IMG/VR virus record: IMGVR_UViG_3300050026_000388
Location: 38,176 to 102,175 of that record
Strand: one strand, 5' to 3'
DNA: 64,000 nucleotides
DNA from: a virus
In this document: positions 54,801-63,407 of the stretch, one piece after another
Layout: each line of letters opens with the position of its first letter
How positions within the stretch are numbered: the first letter of the stretch is position 1
The notes under the pieces: generated by a model
Database searches by the model: none
Seen by the model: the letters and a program-made list of their open reading frames with translations, nothing else
What the model was told of the DNA's origin: nothing
Program-made: the position numbers and the translations under genes

Positions 54801-57800
54801 CAAGCGGTTATAGATGCCTTTGCAACGTTTGGCGATAAGTTATGGGATTTGGTAAAGGATTTAGGCGGCAAACTAAAAGCCGATGTGTGGGATAAACTTG
54901 CAGCGTTTGGCACTTGGTTGATTCAACAAGCCGCCTCAATCGGCCAGAAAATACATGATTGGATATGGGGGCCATTAGCAGCATTTGGCGGCTGGATTAT
55001 TGACCAATTATCATCAATCGGTCAAAAGATACACGATTGGATATGGGGGCCGCTGGCAGCGTTTGGCGGCTGGATTATACAACAGGCAGCAGATATAGGC
55101 ACTAAAATTTGGGCGTGGATTCAGAGTGCCGTTGGCACCTTCGGCTCGTGGCTCGAGGGGCTAGTCAGCGGAATCGGAACTAAGATTTATGGGTATATTA
55201 CGGGTGCAGTAGGTGGGTTCGGCACGTGGCTTGGTGGCCTCGTAACAGGGATAGGCTCAACAATATACTCTAGTATTACTGGTGCGGTTGGCGGCTTTGG
55301 CACATTTTTAATTAACCAACTCACAGGCATTGGACAATCGCTTCTTAATGATATAACGAATGTGGACTGGGGTTCGTTAGGTAGCACCGTCGCTAACGCG
55401 CTGAAGAACGCCTTAACCAACACCTCCATTTCAGTAGATACGCATATCCCTGGTGTTGGGGTTGTATCAATCACCCTAGCGGCTGGCGGTATCGCTGATA
55501 GTGGCACATTAGCACTCATCGGTGAAGCCGGCCCCGAAGCAGTTATCCCGCAGAGCATGTGGGGTGGGGTGGACCCTAAGATACTCGCGTCCTTACCACA
55601 TTACGGTAGCGGCGCAGTTGTCGGTTCTTCTAGCGCTGGAAACATCTACGGCGCGGATAACACCGTCGACTCATTTGGATTAACCCCTGCGATGCGGGAA
55701 ATCGCAAACCTCAACGCTAAGGAGGTCGATAGCACCGGTCAGCTTGTCACCAATAGCGCTCAGACGGACACCCTATTAACTACATTTACTAGTGGGCAGA
55801 CGGTTAGTGCGGTGATGGCCGCGGCAAATACTAGCGCAACCCAGATTGCCGCTGCCGCGACGAGTACTACTGCTGCGGTTACTACCAGCACAGCCACCAA
55901 CACTACCGATTTAACAGCTCTCCAAGCCGCCACCACTACCGATTTAACATCCATCCAAACCGCTATAACCACGGGGGTAGCGTCTATTACTACTGCCTTG
56001 ACAAGCGCATTAGACCAAATAAAGAGTAGTATTGCCAGCGGACTAGCGAGTATCCAGAGCGGTATCAATAGTGGGCTAGCGAGCGTACAAAACGCTATTG
56101 CAAGCATTAAAAGTAGTGGCGGTACTACTGGTGGTACATCAACTGGCACGAGTTATACAGGTGGTACAACCAGCAGCGGCGACACCAGCGGCGGCGGCAC
56201 AAGCAGCGGTGACACTAGCGGCGGCACAAGCAGCGGCACCTGCTCAACGTGCGGCCTAAGCAGCGGCAGCAGCGGCACAAGCAGTGGCACAAGCAGTGGC
56301 ACAAGCAGTGGCAGTAGCGGTAGCATCGGCAGTAGCGGTAGCAGCGGCAGCAGCGGCACAAGCAGCGGCAGCGGCATCGTACTATATGTCGGGTCACAAT
56401 GTCCGCACTGTGCATCATTAGAATCATCGTTATCCGCAGCCGGTATTCCATTCACAACAGTGGTCGACCCTTCAAGTTTGCCAAGCGGGGGCTCAACTGT
56501 TCCTGAAGCGGTAGTAAATGGGCAGGTTATCCCATATGCTGGTGACGATGCTTCAATGGTTGCTGCCGTAAAATCTGCATATACCAGTACTGGCGGCGCG
56601 AATGCGGGTAAAAGCACCAGCGGCGCAACCAGCGGCGCAACCAGCAGCGGCACAAGCAGCGGCAGCAGCGGCAGCGGCAGTAGCGGTGGAAATATCAGCA
56701 TCCCAGTAAGCCCAATAAGTGATGAGTCCTTAAGTGCAAGTTGGGGTGTAACTGATGAAAGTTTACCCACTAGCGCTTCTAGCATATTAGACCAGATGCA
56801 GAAGACATACGGTATAGTATGTTCTACCTGTGGGGTTGCAGCAGATACCACCACACAACAGACAAAAGAAAATACAGAGCTACAACAGTGGTATAAGTTA
56901 CTAAACTCTGGCACCCTGACCGGTCAGCAAAACCAAGTAGCTATCGCACGCATTACGCAACTCCAGTCGATGACCAACGTGCAGGCGCTACAGCAAACTA
57001 ACCTACTAAACACCCAAAACGGCACACAAACGATGAACATCGCCGCTATGAACACGACGGCTGCTAAACTAAACAATCAAATCGGCATAGCGGAGATGGA
57101 GTATGAGGCGCACGGGAACATCAACGACAAATTCACCGTGAGTAATGCCGCGCAGGTGATGGGTAATGGTATTTTATCAGAGATGAACCTTCACGTTAAT
57201 GCGCAGGGCGACCTCGTCAATCAACAAGGAGATATTATCGCCAAAGCCGATGAGCAGTTAAGTGTGAATGAGGTCGCCATACGGGCGCAACAAGCGAATA
57301 TTGCAGATGTTCAGAAACAAGTAGATGCTAACCAACAAGCGGCGATACAGCAGCAAGCGGCGTTTAATACGGCACAGCAGCAAGCGCAAGCATCAGGCGC
57401 GGGTGGTTTTTGGTCCGGTGGTGGCTATACCGACACAGGCACAGGAACCCCTGAAAGCTTAGGAAATGTTGCCGCAGAATCAACTGATGTAGGTGGTAGC
57501 CCCGCAGATAAAACAACTGGTTCATTTGGGTCCGGGTATATCGACACAACAGGGGTGTGGCGGCCGGCAGGAAGTGAGGACCTGTATCCAGCCGCCGCGG
57601 GTGGTGGTATTGTCACTTCTGCCACCACCCTCCTCACCGGAGAAGCAGGCGCAGAAGCAATAATTCCACTCCAAAGCAGTATCGGCACCGACTTCTTCAG
57701 TAATCTATTTTCATCATTAGGGATTACCAATATCCCAGGCGATGTTAATAATACAATGAATACCCTGTTTAGCCAATTATCAAGCGCATTCGGCACAATC

Positions 57801-58745
57801 GCTGGCGGTGTGCAAACTGTTTCTAACCTTTCAGAAGGAACTGATAACTTCGCTAAGAGTTCAGGCAAGCTCAATGAAGGGGTCAACAACCTAACAAACA
57901 GCGTAAGCCAAAACTCAACACAAACGCAAAACGTCGCAACGAGTGCTTCAAACTTCAACAATCAAGTCGTTAACCTGACGTCGCAAGTAAGCGATTTAAG
58001 CAACGTAATAAGCACCATCACGACCACTATAAACGGGGTAACCACAACTAAAACGACTACGGGCGGCGGCGGTGCGACAGCGACAAAGACGGCTGCGACA
58101 AAGACGGCAGCGGCTACACCAACAACAGGAGCAGCAACTAACGCGAGCGCCGTAGTATGGGGCGACAACACATCTACCGTAATAAATGAGGGGGTAAATT
58201 CCGTTGCAACAACAACAGCAAAGACGGCAACCACCGTATCAGACGCATTAGCCCAAGTTGCGGCTTTGAAAGCGACGCTGGCAACGAAACTCGCAGCAGC
58301 ATTGTCAGCAGGAAATGCTGCAGTCTCGGCGGCAACCGCAAAAGTAGCCAACCTCCTTAGCAGCTCTGCTGCCGTTCAATGGACTAGCGGGCAACCATAT
58401 CCTGTTGTTAACGGAGAAACCGTGTACCCCACCGGTGGTGGAACCCCAATGCAGGTAACACAGCACCCAGGAGTACACGTGCTGGGTCAAACTGGCGGCG
58501 TACTCACGCGTGCAACGCGCCTGATGGCCGGCGAGGCTGGCGCTGAGGCGTTGATACCGCTTACCGGTTCAATTGGGGTTAACTTCTTTAAGGATTTGTT
58601 TAAGTCCGCAGGGGTAACGCCGGATTCGAGCGGGGAGAAACATATCCATTACCATATTGACGCTGTGCATGTCGTTGACAATGATGAAGTGAAAAGACAA
58701 ATTTTCAACGCAATGCATGAGCTAGAATTATACAATCACATGTGA
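51834..58745 (+). CDS. Tape measure protein with embedded glutaredoxin domain
   Basis: 2303 residues. The N-terminal 350 residues are the usual tape-measure head (DLMVTISGNASGLKAALGEA; FKNKLEVAFAPLGTVIFTLL). Hydrophobic and Gly/Ala-rich helical segments with repeats follow (SIGQKIHDWIWGPLAAFGGW twice, about residues 1036-1088). Residues 1425-1513 are a Ser/Gly/Thr linker. Residues 1515-1583 are a glutaredoxin-like domain: CPHC (Cys1523, Cys1526), the cis-Pro motif STVPEAVVNG and a GDD element. CSTCG motifs flank it at 1470-1473 and 1663-1666. The typical tape-measure element GEAG(P/A)EA(V/I/L)IP occurs three times (residues 1230, 1936, 2233). A length of 2303 residues implies a tail of up to about 340 nm by the usual helix rule, less if the domains bulge. 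Confidence 0.88.
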   Translation: MVGSLADLMVTISGNASGLKAALGEAETSTASFGSKLGSAASLGAAGFGAAAVAVGAFAMKSAADVGGAYKDIEKQTGQTGASLDALKGNFRDVFSNVPEDAGTVSTALSDVYDKSKTLNGGVVLTGQGLDTLTTKFLNWSRISGVSVSSLVDTTTAWAGAWHMSASQVSDSMDTVEKASQATHEDVGTLTLDIQKMAPAATQLGLSFNETTADVAGFEEAGLKSTSITSAMNKTFADATKAGKDAHTEWEQDINTLTKYTTAVQSGNKAQAEAITKTSDWKQVTTDFSARTLTQLVTAVGEGKMGVADLNKMLENSSGDINKTAGDTKTFSQNLAEFKNKLEVAFAPLGTVIFTLLNNLLSAITPLIPIITALVSAFAAVPAPIQLVVMAGAALLGGVGALQLILGKFNMSIRSLPGDINQLIPVIKNLASTMMSVPSKIMSLGGGAGQGAAETEAEAVAWQGVTASEAEATLGAAEYAAAQAGVGVETEAEMVAWQGITASEIEAAGGAEAFAAAQASAAAAIGATDVAAGVEDTEIAAGTLGETLMAAAAWAASIPIMIVESPLLIIVAAVAAIVAGFVLLYATSSTFRDMVGGILNAIQQVVGWVEKLVGALMSGNFSQAGDLLKQGFQGAIDAISHFDFGAWAGKMVTSVQESVGTISGLIGGAFDKLKNIDWGGMFAGMLDSLDNALTGFLTTLENSDWSGMVTNLINAIGGAFDSLFGGGDTSGAGGTVSKGMSTGLSAGVTKAGPDIIGKLGDVLKKLLEIAPEIFYKIGTALLEALGKVDWGTVFNEVGRVLVKALKAALGEVATAALEAIGGALGGAGGAIGGAFSGIGAAISSAIGGALSSAGGALGGIGDSIKNSIVGALSGIGGILSSAFAGAGSALGNIGNTLKNAVSGFGQWLYDAAINNFQFATKFYQSLYNTARTYMGGIGKWLYDAIMTLYQFDVKFFTQLMNQAKNFMGGVGKWFYDAAISAFQFDVKLFQAVIDAFATFGDKLWDLVKDLGGKLKADVWDKLAAFGTWLIQQAASIGQKIHDWIWGPLAAFGGWIIDQLSSIGQKIHDWIWGPLAAFGGWIIQQAADIGTKIWAWIQSAVGTFGSWLEGLVSGIGTKIYGYITGAVGGFGTWLGGLVTGIGSTIYSSITGAVGGFGTFLINQLTGIGQSLLNDITNVDWGSLGSTVANALKNALTNTSISVDTHIPGVGVVSITLAAGGIADSGTLALIGEAGPEAVIPQSMWGGVDPKILASLPHYGSGAVVGSSSAGNIYGADNTVDSFGLTPAMREIANLNAKEVDSTGQLVTNSAQTDTLLTTFTSGQTVSAVMAAANTSATQIAAAATSTTAAVTTSTATNTTDLTALQAATTTDLTSIQTAITTGVASITTALTSALDQIKSSIASGLASIQSGINSGLASVQNAIASIKSSGGTTGGTSTGTSYTGGTTSSGDTSGGGTSSGDTSGGTSSGTCSTCGLSSGSSGTSSGTSSGTSSGSSGSIGSSGSSGSSGTSSGSGIVLYVGSQCPHCASLESSLSAAGIPFTTVVDPSSLPSGGSTVPEAVVNGQVIPYAGDDASMVAAVKSAYTSTGGANAGKSTSGATSGATSSGTSSGSSGSGSSGGNISIPVSPISDESLSASWGVTDESLPTSASSILDQMQKTYGIVCSTCGVAADTTTQQTKENTELQQWYKLLNSGTLTGQQNQVAIARITQLQSMTNVQALQQTNLLNTQNGTQTMNIAAMNTTAAKLNNQIGIAEMEYEAHGNINDKFTVSNAAQVMGNGILSEMNLHVNAQGDLVNQQGDIIAKADEQLSVNEVAIRAQQANIADVQKQVDANQQAAIQQQAAFNTAQQQAQASGAGGFWSGGGYTDTGTGTPESLGNVAAESTDVGGSPADKTTGSFGSGYIDTTGVWRPAGSEDLYPAAAGGGIVTSATTLLTGEAGAEAIIPLQSSIGTDFFSNLFSSLGITNIPGDVNNTMNTLFSQLSSAFGTIAGGVQTVSNLSEGTDNFAKSSGKLNEGVNNLTNSVSQNSTQTQNVATSASNFNNQVVNLTSQVSDLSNVISTITTTINGVTTTKTTTGGGGATATKTAATKTAAATPTTGAATNASAVVWGDNTSTVINEGVNSVATTTAKTATTVSDALAQVAALKATLATKLAAALSAGNAAVSAATAKVANLLSSSAAVQWTSGQPYPVVNGETVYPTGGGTPMQVTQHPGVHVLGQTGGVLTRATRLMAGEAGAEALIPLTGSIGVNFFKDLFKSAGVTPDSSGEKHIHYHIDAVHVVDNDEVKRQIFNAMHELELYNHM
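54538..55300 (+). repeat. Amphipathic repeat region of the tape measure
   Basis: Two repeat kinds follow each other. Three copies of a segment like GxGxWxYDAAIxxFQF occur between 54538 and 54830, and two near-identical 78-nt units (54942 and 55020) encode IGQKIHDWIWGPLAAFGGWI, continuing into weaker copies to 55300. Trp, Phe and Gly recur at fixed spacing, as in tape-measure helices. Confidence 0.7.
56110..56370 (+). repeat. Ser-Gly-Thr low-complexity linker before the glutaredoxin domain
   Basis: AGCAGCGGCACA-type codon repeats encode (S/T)(S/G)GT runs flanking a CSTCG motif. A second, shorter tract of the same kind lies at 56610-56695 after the glutaredoxin domain. The domain is therefore suspended between two flexible linkers. 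Confidence 0.8.
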
Positions 58746-59431
58746 AATCTTGGACAATGTTTATGATAAATAACGACACATTACCTACTATGAAACTAAG
58801 TGAAATTACTACGCCAAACTTAGCAGAGCGATTTTGGTCTAAAGTTGATAAGGGTGGGGATTGTTGGTTGTGGACGGCCTGCATCAATAACAAAGGATAT
58901 GGGGACTTTAGAGTCCGTAGGCAGACGCTAGCTGCGCCACGCGTCGCGTACCTATTAGAATATGGTGAGATTCCTGATAAGCTTCATGTATGCCATCACT
59001 GTGATAATCGATGCTGTGTGAATCCTAAACACTTGTTTGTAGGAACTAATAACGATAATATCCAAGATTCTGTGAGAAAAGGCCGGCGGAAGGGCCTTCC
59101 GAGAAAGCAGTACCCACATGGTGGGGAACTAAGCCCAGTCTCAAAGCTAACGTGGAATCAAGTTGGTGAGATTCGCTCGCGCTATAGATTAGGAGAAAGC
59201 GCAATTAGATTAGCCAAAGATTACCAATATGACTTATCTGGACTTTATCGTATATTGCGTGGCGAAACTTGGAAAGACCCCAGTTACATACCGATTAAAG
59301 TCAAGTGGCTCACTGAAGAAGAAAAAGAAGACATCCGCTTGCGCAAGAAGTGTGGAGAATCTGCAAAATCTATTGCAAAATTATACAGCCGAAGCATAAA
59401 TCGAGTTTGGCAGGTAGTGAGGGGAAAATGA
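58742..59431 (+). CDS. HNH homing endonuclease (HNH_3/NUMOD type)
   Basis: About 229 residues. GTG 58742 overlaps the tape measure stop; a later ATG (58757, 58763 or 58790) is possible. CWLWTACINNKGYGDFRV, then RVAYLLEYGEIPDKL and VCHHCDNRCCVNPKHLFVGT is the HNH_3 core seen in I-HmuI-like enzymes. Two helix-turn-helix-like segments follow (SAIRLAKDYQYDLSGLYRIL; SAKSIAKLYSRSINRVWQVV), suitable for recognising the target site. Its stop overlaps the distal-tail start (ATGA). Different subfamily from the other HNH genes here. Confidence 0.88.
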   Translation: MKSWTMFMINNDTLPTMKLSEITTPNLAERFWSKVDKGGDCWLWTACINNKGYGDFRVRRQTLAAPRVAYLLEYGEIPDKLHVCHHCDNRCCVNPKHLFVGTNNDNIQDSVRKGRRKGLPRKQYPHGGELSPVSKLTWNQVGEIRSRYRLGESAIRLAKDYQYDLSGLYRILRGETWKDPSYIPIKVKWLTEEEKEDIRLRKKCGESAKSIAKLYSRSINRVWQVVRGK

Positions 59432-60372
59432 CGCAAATATGGGTGTTGGTTGGCGGAGATTCGCAAAGCTATAACCTTGTTACGCAAGGGGTAGCTGGCA
59501 AGTTCAATCTACTTTTGAGTACAAAAGGACATTACGGCGGCACAGTCAAATTCATTTCTGACCAAGTGCCGTACTTGATTGGTGAAGAGTTGCGCGACCA
59601 ATTGTTCCCACCTAATGAGCTCATCCTGCCGATTGCCATTATGGGTACCTCCCCGGCTGACGTGCTACGCAGCGTCCACGCACTGCGCCGGTCGCTTGAC
59701 CCGCGCTATGATGTGCAGATTAAGGTAACAAACGACTTAGGAGAAGTCCGCATAATTACGTGCCGCTACGAAAGCGGTTTTGAAAACGCGGTCGATGATG
59801 AACACCGCGGACCGCTGCTGCAAAAGATTCCGCTCAAGTTTATGGCGTTCGACCCATTGTGGTACGACGATGAAGACCTTAGCTTCGACGTTGGTATGGA
59901 ACTGCCAACACAGGAGTTTTTTAGTTCTGAAGGCGTGTCATGGTTTTCTGTCCCCGGAGGAATGACGGCCGGCTGGCGCATTGAAACCTTAGGCTTGATG
60001 GATGCGGGAGAATCCGTGACCCTCTACAATCCTGGCGACGTTGACGCGTATCCTGTCTGGACTGTAACCGGCCCCGGGGGTGGACTACAGCTACGGAACC
60101 TCACTACAGGGGATAGTTTCCGGCTTAATTATACACTCGACGCCGGCGAGGTTGTAACGATTGATACCAACCGCGGCAGCCGCACAATAATGTCAGATAA
60201 CGGAACTAACTTACGGCCATGGCTTGATGCCGTAGAACGTTCATTATGGACGCTGCAACCTGGCAACAATGAAATCGTCGTCGATATAAACCTACAACAG
60301 TTTGAATCGTTGTTTACTCTTGGGGCGACCGAAATCGCTATGGCGGCAACGCCCGCGTATTGGGGAATATAA
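59428..60372 (+). CDS. Distal tail protein (Dit-like)
   Basis: 314 residues from ATG 59428 (GTGAGGGGAAA upstream, overlapping the HNH stop). Features of siphovirus distal tail proteins: a PADVLRSVHALRRSLDP helix, a beta sandwich with VTNDLGEVRIITCRYESGF, the VPLKFMAFDPLWYDDE-like element (here IPLKFMAFDPLWYDDE) and a C-terminal galectin-like half (YPVWTVTGPGGGLQLRN; LQPGNNEIVVDI). It forms the hub at the tail tip to which the next proteins attach. Confidence 0.8.
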   Translation: MTQIWVLVGGDSQSYNLVTQGVAGKFNLLLSTKGHYGGTVKFISDQVPYLIGEELRDQLFPPNELILPIAIMGTSPADVLRSVHALRRSLDPRYDVQIKVTNDLGEVRIITCRYESGFENAVDDEHRGPLLQKIPLKFMAFDPLWYDDEDLSFDVGMELPTQEFFSSEGVSWFSVPGGMTAGWRIETLGLMDAGESVTLYNPGDVDAYPVWTVTGPGGGLQLRNLTTGDSFRLNYTLDAGEVVTIDTNRGSRTIMSDNGTNLRPWLDAVERSLWTLQPGNNEIVVDINLQQFESLFTLGATEIAMAATPAYWGI

Positions 60373-60373
60373 G

Positions 60374-61663
60374 TTGACAATCGCCTACGAATCAGTTGAC
60401 TCAGAGATTATATTACGTGACGGTAACTTGGAGGACTTGGGGGAAATCTCGAAGTTCATTTCACTCGAAGCTACTATAACGCTAAACGACGTTGGTTCGT
60501 GGCTCATTACAATGCGCCCCGATGATTTCCGCAGCCTTGAACAACTAGACATGCTCTGTGGAATAAACGTGTACCGCGATAAAGAGTTGATATTTGACGG
60601 CCCCATAACCGATATAAAAAACACGTATGTTTCCGGCGAACCGCTTATTTCACTCATAGGAGCCACGGATAACCAATATCTGAAGGATGCCGTATGCTAC
60701 CCAGTAGTACCCGGGCCGATAACCATCGGCGGCGGCGTGTATTTTTCGGATATCGCGGATGTAAACCAAACGCTGACGGTAGACTCAGCATTTCAGGGAT
60801 ACGACACGCGCAGCGGCCCCGCGCAGATTGTTATGCAGCAACTCGTGGATTATAATATAGGGCCGCACGCCTGTAAATATACCGTCGCGGTGCCGGAGGG
60901 GACCTATAATATCAACCGCAGCTTGTCTAACCTCGTTATCGGCCCTGGCGGCGGTATAGGTCTACCGATAACATCAAACGCGAGAGGGGACAACCTTCTC
61001 ACACAACTACAGAGCATCGCAGCAGCGGGGTGTGTAAACTTCCAGATAACCCTTCACGGCGGCCCGTATTCTGATTTTGACGGGACGTGGCTTGAATTTG
61101 ATACCTTTATCGGCCGTGACCTCACGCAAACCGTGGAACTGAGTGTCGAATCTGGCACGTTAAAAGAGTATGAGTATATCGTGAGCAGACCAAAGGGCAA
61201 TTTGATAATAGCCGCGGGGCCGAACGTACAGGCAAACCAACAGTTCTGGTTCGGCGCGGACCCAGATTCAATCGCGCAGTATGGAATGGTTGAAGAGTGG
61301 GCTAGCGGCGCTAGCGCGAACTCTCAGGACACCGTAGATGAGATTAATACTGAGATGGGGGCAAGCGTTAACACGTCGCTACTCAATGATGCGTATACTA
61401 CTTCAGTAACATTAACACTGCAGGAAACAGACCAACTCAGGTTCAAGCGAGATTTTGATTTAGGTGATAAGGTACGGGTGTGGGTTGATGATATTCCTGT
61501 CGATGAGACTGTAAGACAACTTTACTATGTGCTGTCCTCAAGTGGGACAGCGAGTGGTGGGTCGCTAGTAACAACGTTCAAACCACGGCAGACCTCTAAG
61601 GCGGTTCAACAAATACGACAGAACACAGAAGCGATTAATCGGCTTATGTTGCAGAAGGGATAA
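60374..61663 (+). CDS. Tail-tip protein of the ReqiPepy6 Gp37-like family
   Basis: About 430 residues. TTG 60374 follows the previous stop by one base, with GGGGA eight bases upstream. ILRDGNLEDLGEISKFISLE, LNDVGSWLITM and the C-terminal block LRFKRDFDLGDKVRVWVDD, with YVLSSSGTASGGSLVTTFKP, are the family landmarks. These proteins form the tail hub below Dit and often carry receptor-binding or hub functions (Tal-like). The length is typical. Confidence 0.8.
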   Translation: MTIAYESVDSEIILRDGNLEDLGEISKFISLEATITLNDVGSWLITMRPDDFRSLEQLDMLCGINVYRDKELIFDGPITDIKNTYVSGEPLISLIGATDNQYLKDAVCYPVVPGPITIGGGVYFSDIADVNQTLTVDSAFQGYDTRSGPAQIVMQQLVDYNIGPHACKYTVAVPEGTYNINRSLSNLVIGPGGGIGLPITSNARGDNLLTQLQSIAAAGCVNFQITLHGGPYSDFDGTWLEFDTFIGRDLTQTVELSVESGTLKEYEYIVSRPKGNLIIAAGPNVQANQQFWFGADPDSIAQYGMVEEWASGASANSQDTVDEINTEMGASVNTSLLNDAYTTSVTLTLQETDQLRFKRDFDLGDKVRVWVDDIPVDETVRQLYYVLSSSGTASGGSLVTTFKPRQTSKAVQQIRQNTEAINRLMLQKG

Positions 61664-61667
61664 AAAA

Positions 61668-63341
61668 ATGATATTCGGCGCGCATGGTGGAATCATTGGC
61701 GATTTAAGTTGGGCAAAAGCGAACGGAATAAGTGAAGTCGGGTACGTATGTCAAGATGGGGGGCTTCACTCAGATATAGCATCATCGATTCGCGGGGCCG
61801 GTATGTCCCCGGTACTTAATACATTTAATGATAATCACGGTCCAGACGAAGACGGAAGCGGTTATGCTGGATTATTTAGCGCGTGCCGTGGCGTGTGGGA
61901 TATGGAAGCCGGCGAGGGGTGTAGCGCATCCGTGACCGGATATTGCTCGAACTATTTAACTTATGAGAATTACGGCGGCATTGTCGGCAGCAGCCAGGGA
62001 GATATGTACGCAGGTCCGTGGAGTCACGCAACGGGCGGCTATGGGCATCAGGATATACTCGAGACGTATGATAATTCTAATAATGTGGTCCTTGACGGCC
62101 AGCTTGTTAACTGCCTCCACTCTGCCGCTTCACACGGTTCAGCAATGTTGGGGTTGCTCATCGGGATATTCCCTGCGCTACTCCCTAACTATGATGCGAA
62201 CCAAGTTATAAACTTTATAAGTGGGTGCGGGGTTAATATAAGTAAAATTGTATTTTGGGGGGGCTATAACCAAGATGCTATTGGTATTATGCAGGGCTCC
62301 GGACTTTTTAGCGCGTTAAAATCGCACTATGGCGCGTCAAGCGGCGGCGGTGGCGGCGGAGCTGTGGCGGTAACCCCAACCACTATCTTTATACAATTCC
62401 ACACGAACCCCACCTGGTGGTGGCAAGGGAAAATAAACGCGGTTGCTGCAATATACGCCCATGCGTGGAAGGGTACTACCGCACATTCACTTAGCAGCAG
62501 CGAATTTCTTCAGGTACAAATTTCATGGGACCAAAAAAACTGGAGCGCGGTGAAATCACTCCATCCTGATGGCATCGGGTGTTGTGTGTTTACTGTATCA
62601 TTCGCAGGAAATCAACCGCATATGTACTTCCGTGTAGTTCAACGGGATACGGGTTATACCAGCAATACTATAGAGGGTTGCTGGGGGAAATGCACCGGAA
62701 CAAGTTCAAGCGGAGTAACAACGTCAACAACTGCATCACAAGCGACTTCCGCGTTTGGGACCTTCACGGCTGTAACCGGCTTAACCGGCGGCGGTACTAT
62801 GGCTGGAACGTGGACAACCGGACCGCATCTGTGGTTAGGAATTGCGGACCCTGGAACGGATTTAAAGACCTGCACGCAGACCGTAGGCGACATAGTACAC
62901 GTCTATGGGTTATCAGGAAAAATAGACAATAAAAGCGCGTGGGTCGCAGGAGCGTGGAGTAACGCGCTCGTTATATTGTATGAAAATGATGGAGGAACGT
63001 CGCCATCAACGTTGATAGGTGAAGTGAACCCCCCAGCCAAGACGGGACACTTTGATATATCGTTTAGCCGCCCCACCGTTGGCATGAAGCAGTACTATGC
63101 AAAAACAGGCACCAATACTTTTTCCCCGGGGATTACTGTAAACTGGGTTGCGGCGACGACCAGTGAGGGAACTGGTGACCAATCAACAGGTACGGACCAA
63201 ACAGACCAAACAGACCAAACAGTTACCCCTCCTGCGGCGATTCAATTTGATTTGCAACCAGTGGTTCCGGTGCCGCAACCGGTGACTACGGGAATCACAG
63301 TAGGGCTTCGGGATAAAACGCATAAGGGGCCAGGAAAATAG
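61668..63341 (+). CDS. Tail protein with N-terminal barrel-like domain and Thr/Gln linker
   Basis: 557 residues. Residues 1-225 look like a TIM barrel with alternating strands and helices: IFGAHGGIIGDLSWAKANGI, VGYVCQDGG, MSPVLNTFNDNHGPD, CRGVWDMEAGEGC and IVFWGGYNQ. The DxE in WDMEAGEG could be catalytic, reminiscent of GH25- or DUF1906-type enzymes. A Gly-rich linker follows, then a beta domain (residues 240-330), a second beta domain (350-490), a TDQTDQTDQT linker and a short tail. Located next to the hub proteins, it may cut or bind the host envelope during entry. Family assignment is uncertain. Confidence 0.55.
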   Translation: MIFGAHGGIIGDLSWAKANGISEVGYVCQDGGLHSDIASSIRGAGMSPVLNTFNDNHGPDEDGSGYAGLFSACRGVWDMEAGEGCSASVTGYCSNYLTYENYGGIVGSSQGDMYAGPWSHATGGYGHQDILETYDNSNNVVLDGQLVNCLHSAASHGSAMLGLLIGIFPALLPNYDANQVINFISGCGVNISKIVFWGGYNQDAIGIMQGSGLFSALKSHYGASSGGGGGGAVAVTPTTIFIQFHTNPTWWWQGKINAVAAIYAHAWKGTTAHSLSSSEFLQVQISWDQKNWSAVKSLHPDGIGCCVFTVSFAGNQPHMYFRVVQRDTGYTSNTIEGCWGKCTGTSSSGVTTSTTASQATSAFGTFTAVTGLTGGGTMAGTWTTGPHLWLGIADPGTDLKTCTQTVGDIVHVYGLSGKIDNKSAWVAGAWSNALVILYENDGGTSPSTLIGEVNPPAKTGHFDISFSRPTVGMKQYYAKTGTNTFSPGITVNWVAATTSEGTGDQSTGTDQTDQTDQTVTPPAAIQFDLQPVVPVPQPVTTGITVGLRDKTHKGPGK

Positions 63342-63407
63342 ATGCCACACGATAAACGCGACAAAACAGAAGAAGAATATTTCAAAGTTATAGGAGCTTA
63401 TAAATGA
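63342..63407 (+). CDS. Possible 21-aa micro-protein
   Basis: ATG 63342 one base after the previous stop, encoding MPHDKRDKTEEEYFKVIGAYK. Its last 10 codons lie in the first copy of the 514-nt repeat. It ends in an ATGA overlap with the 13-codon frame at 63404. Very short; support is positional only. Confidence 0.3.
   Translation: MPHDKRDKTEEEYFKVIGAYK

Noticed and set aside
56153-56914. Minus-strand Leu/Pro-rich open frame in the tape measure
   Set aside because: Complement of the Ser-Gly-Thr codon repeats; low-complexity shadow.
58742-59431. HNH segment as part of a group I intron in the tape measure gene
   Set aside because: The tape measure ends normally at its stop and the distal tail gene starts normally, so there is no split exon.
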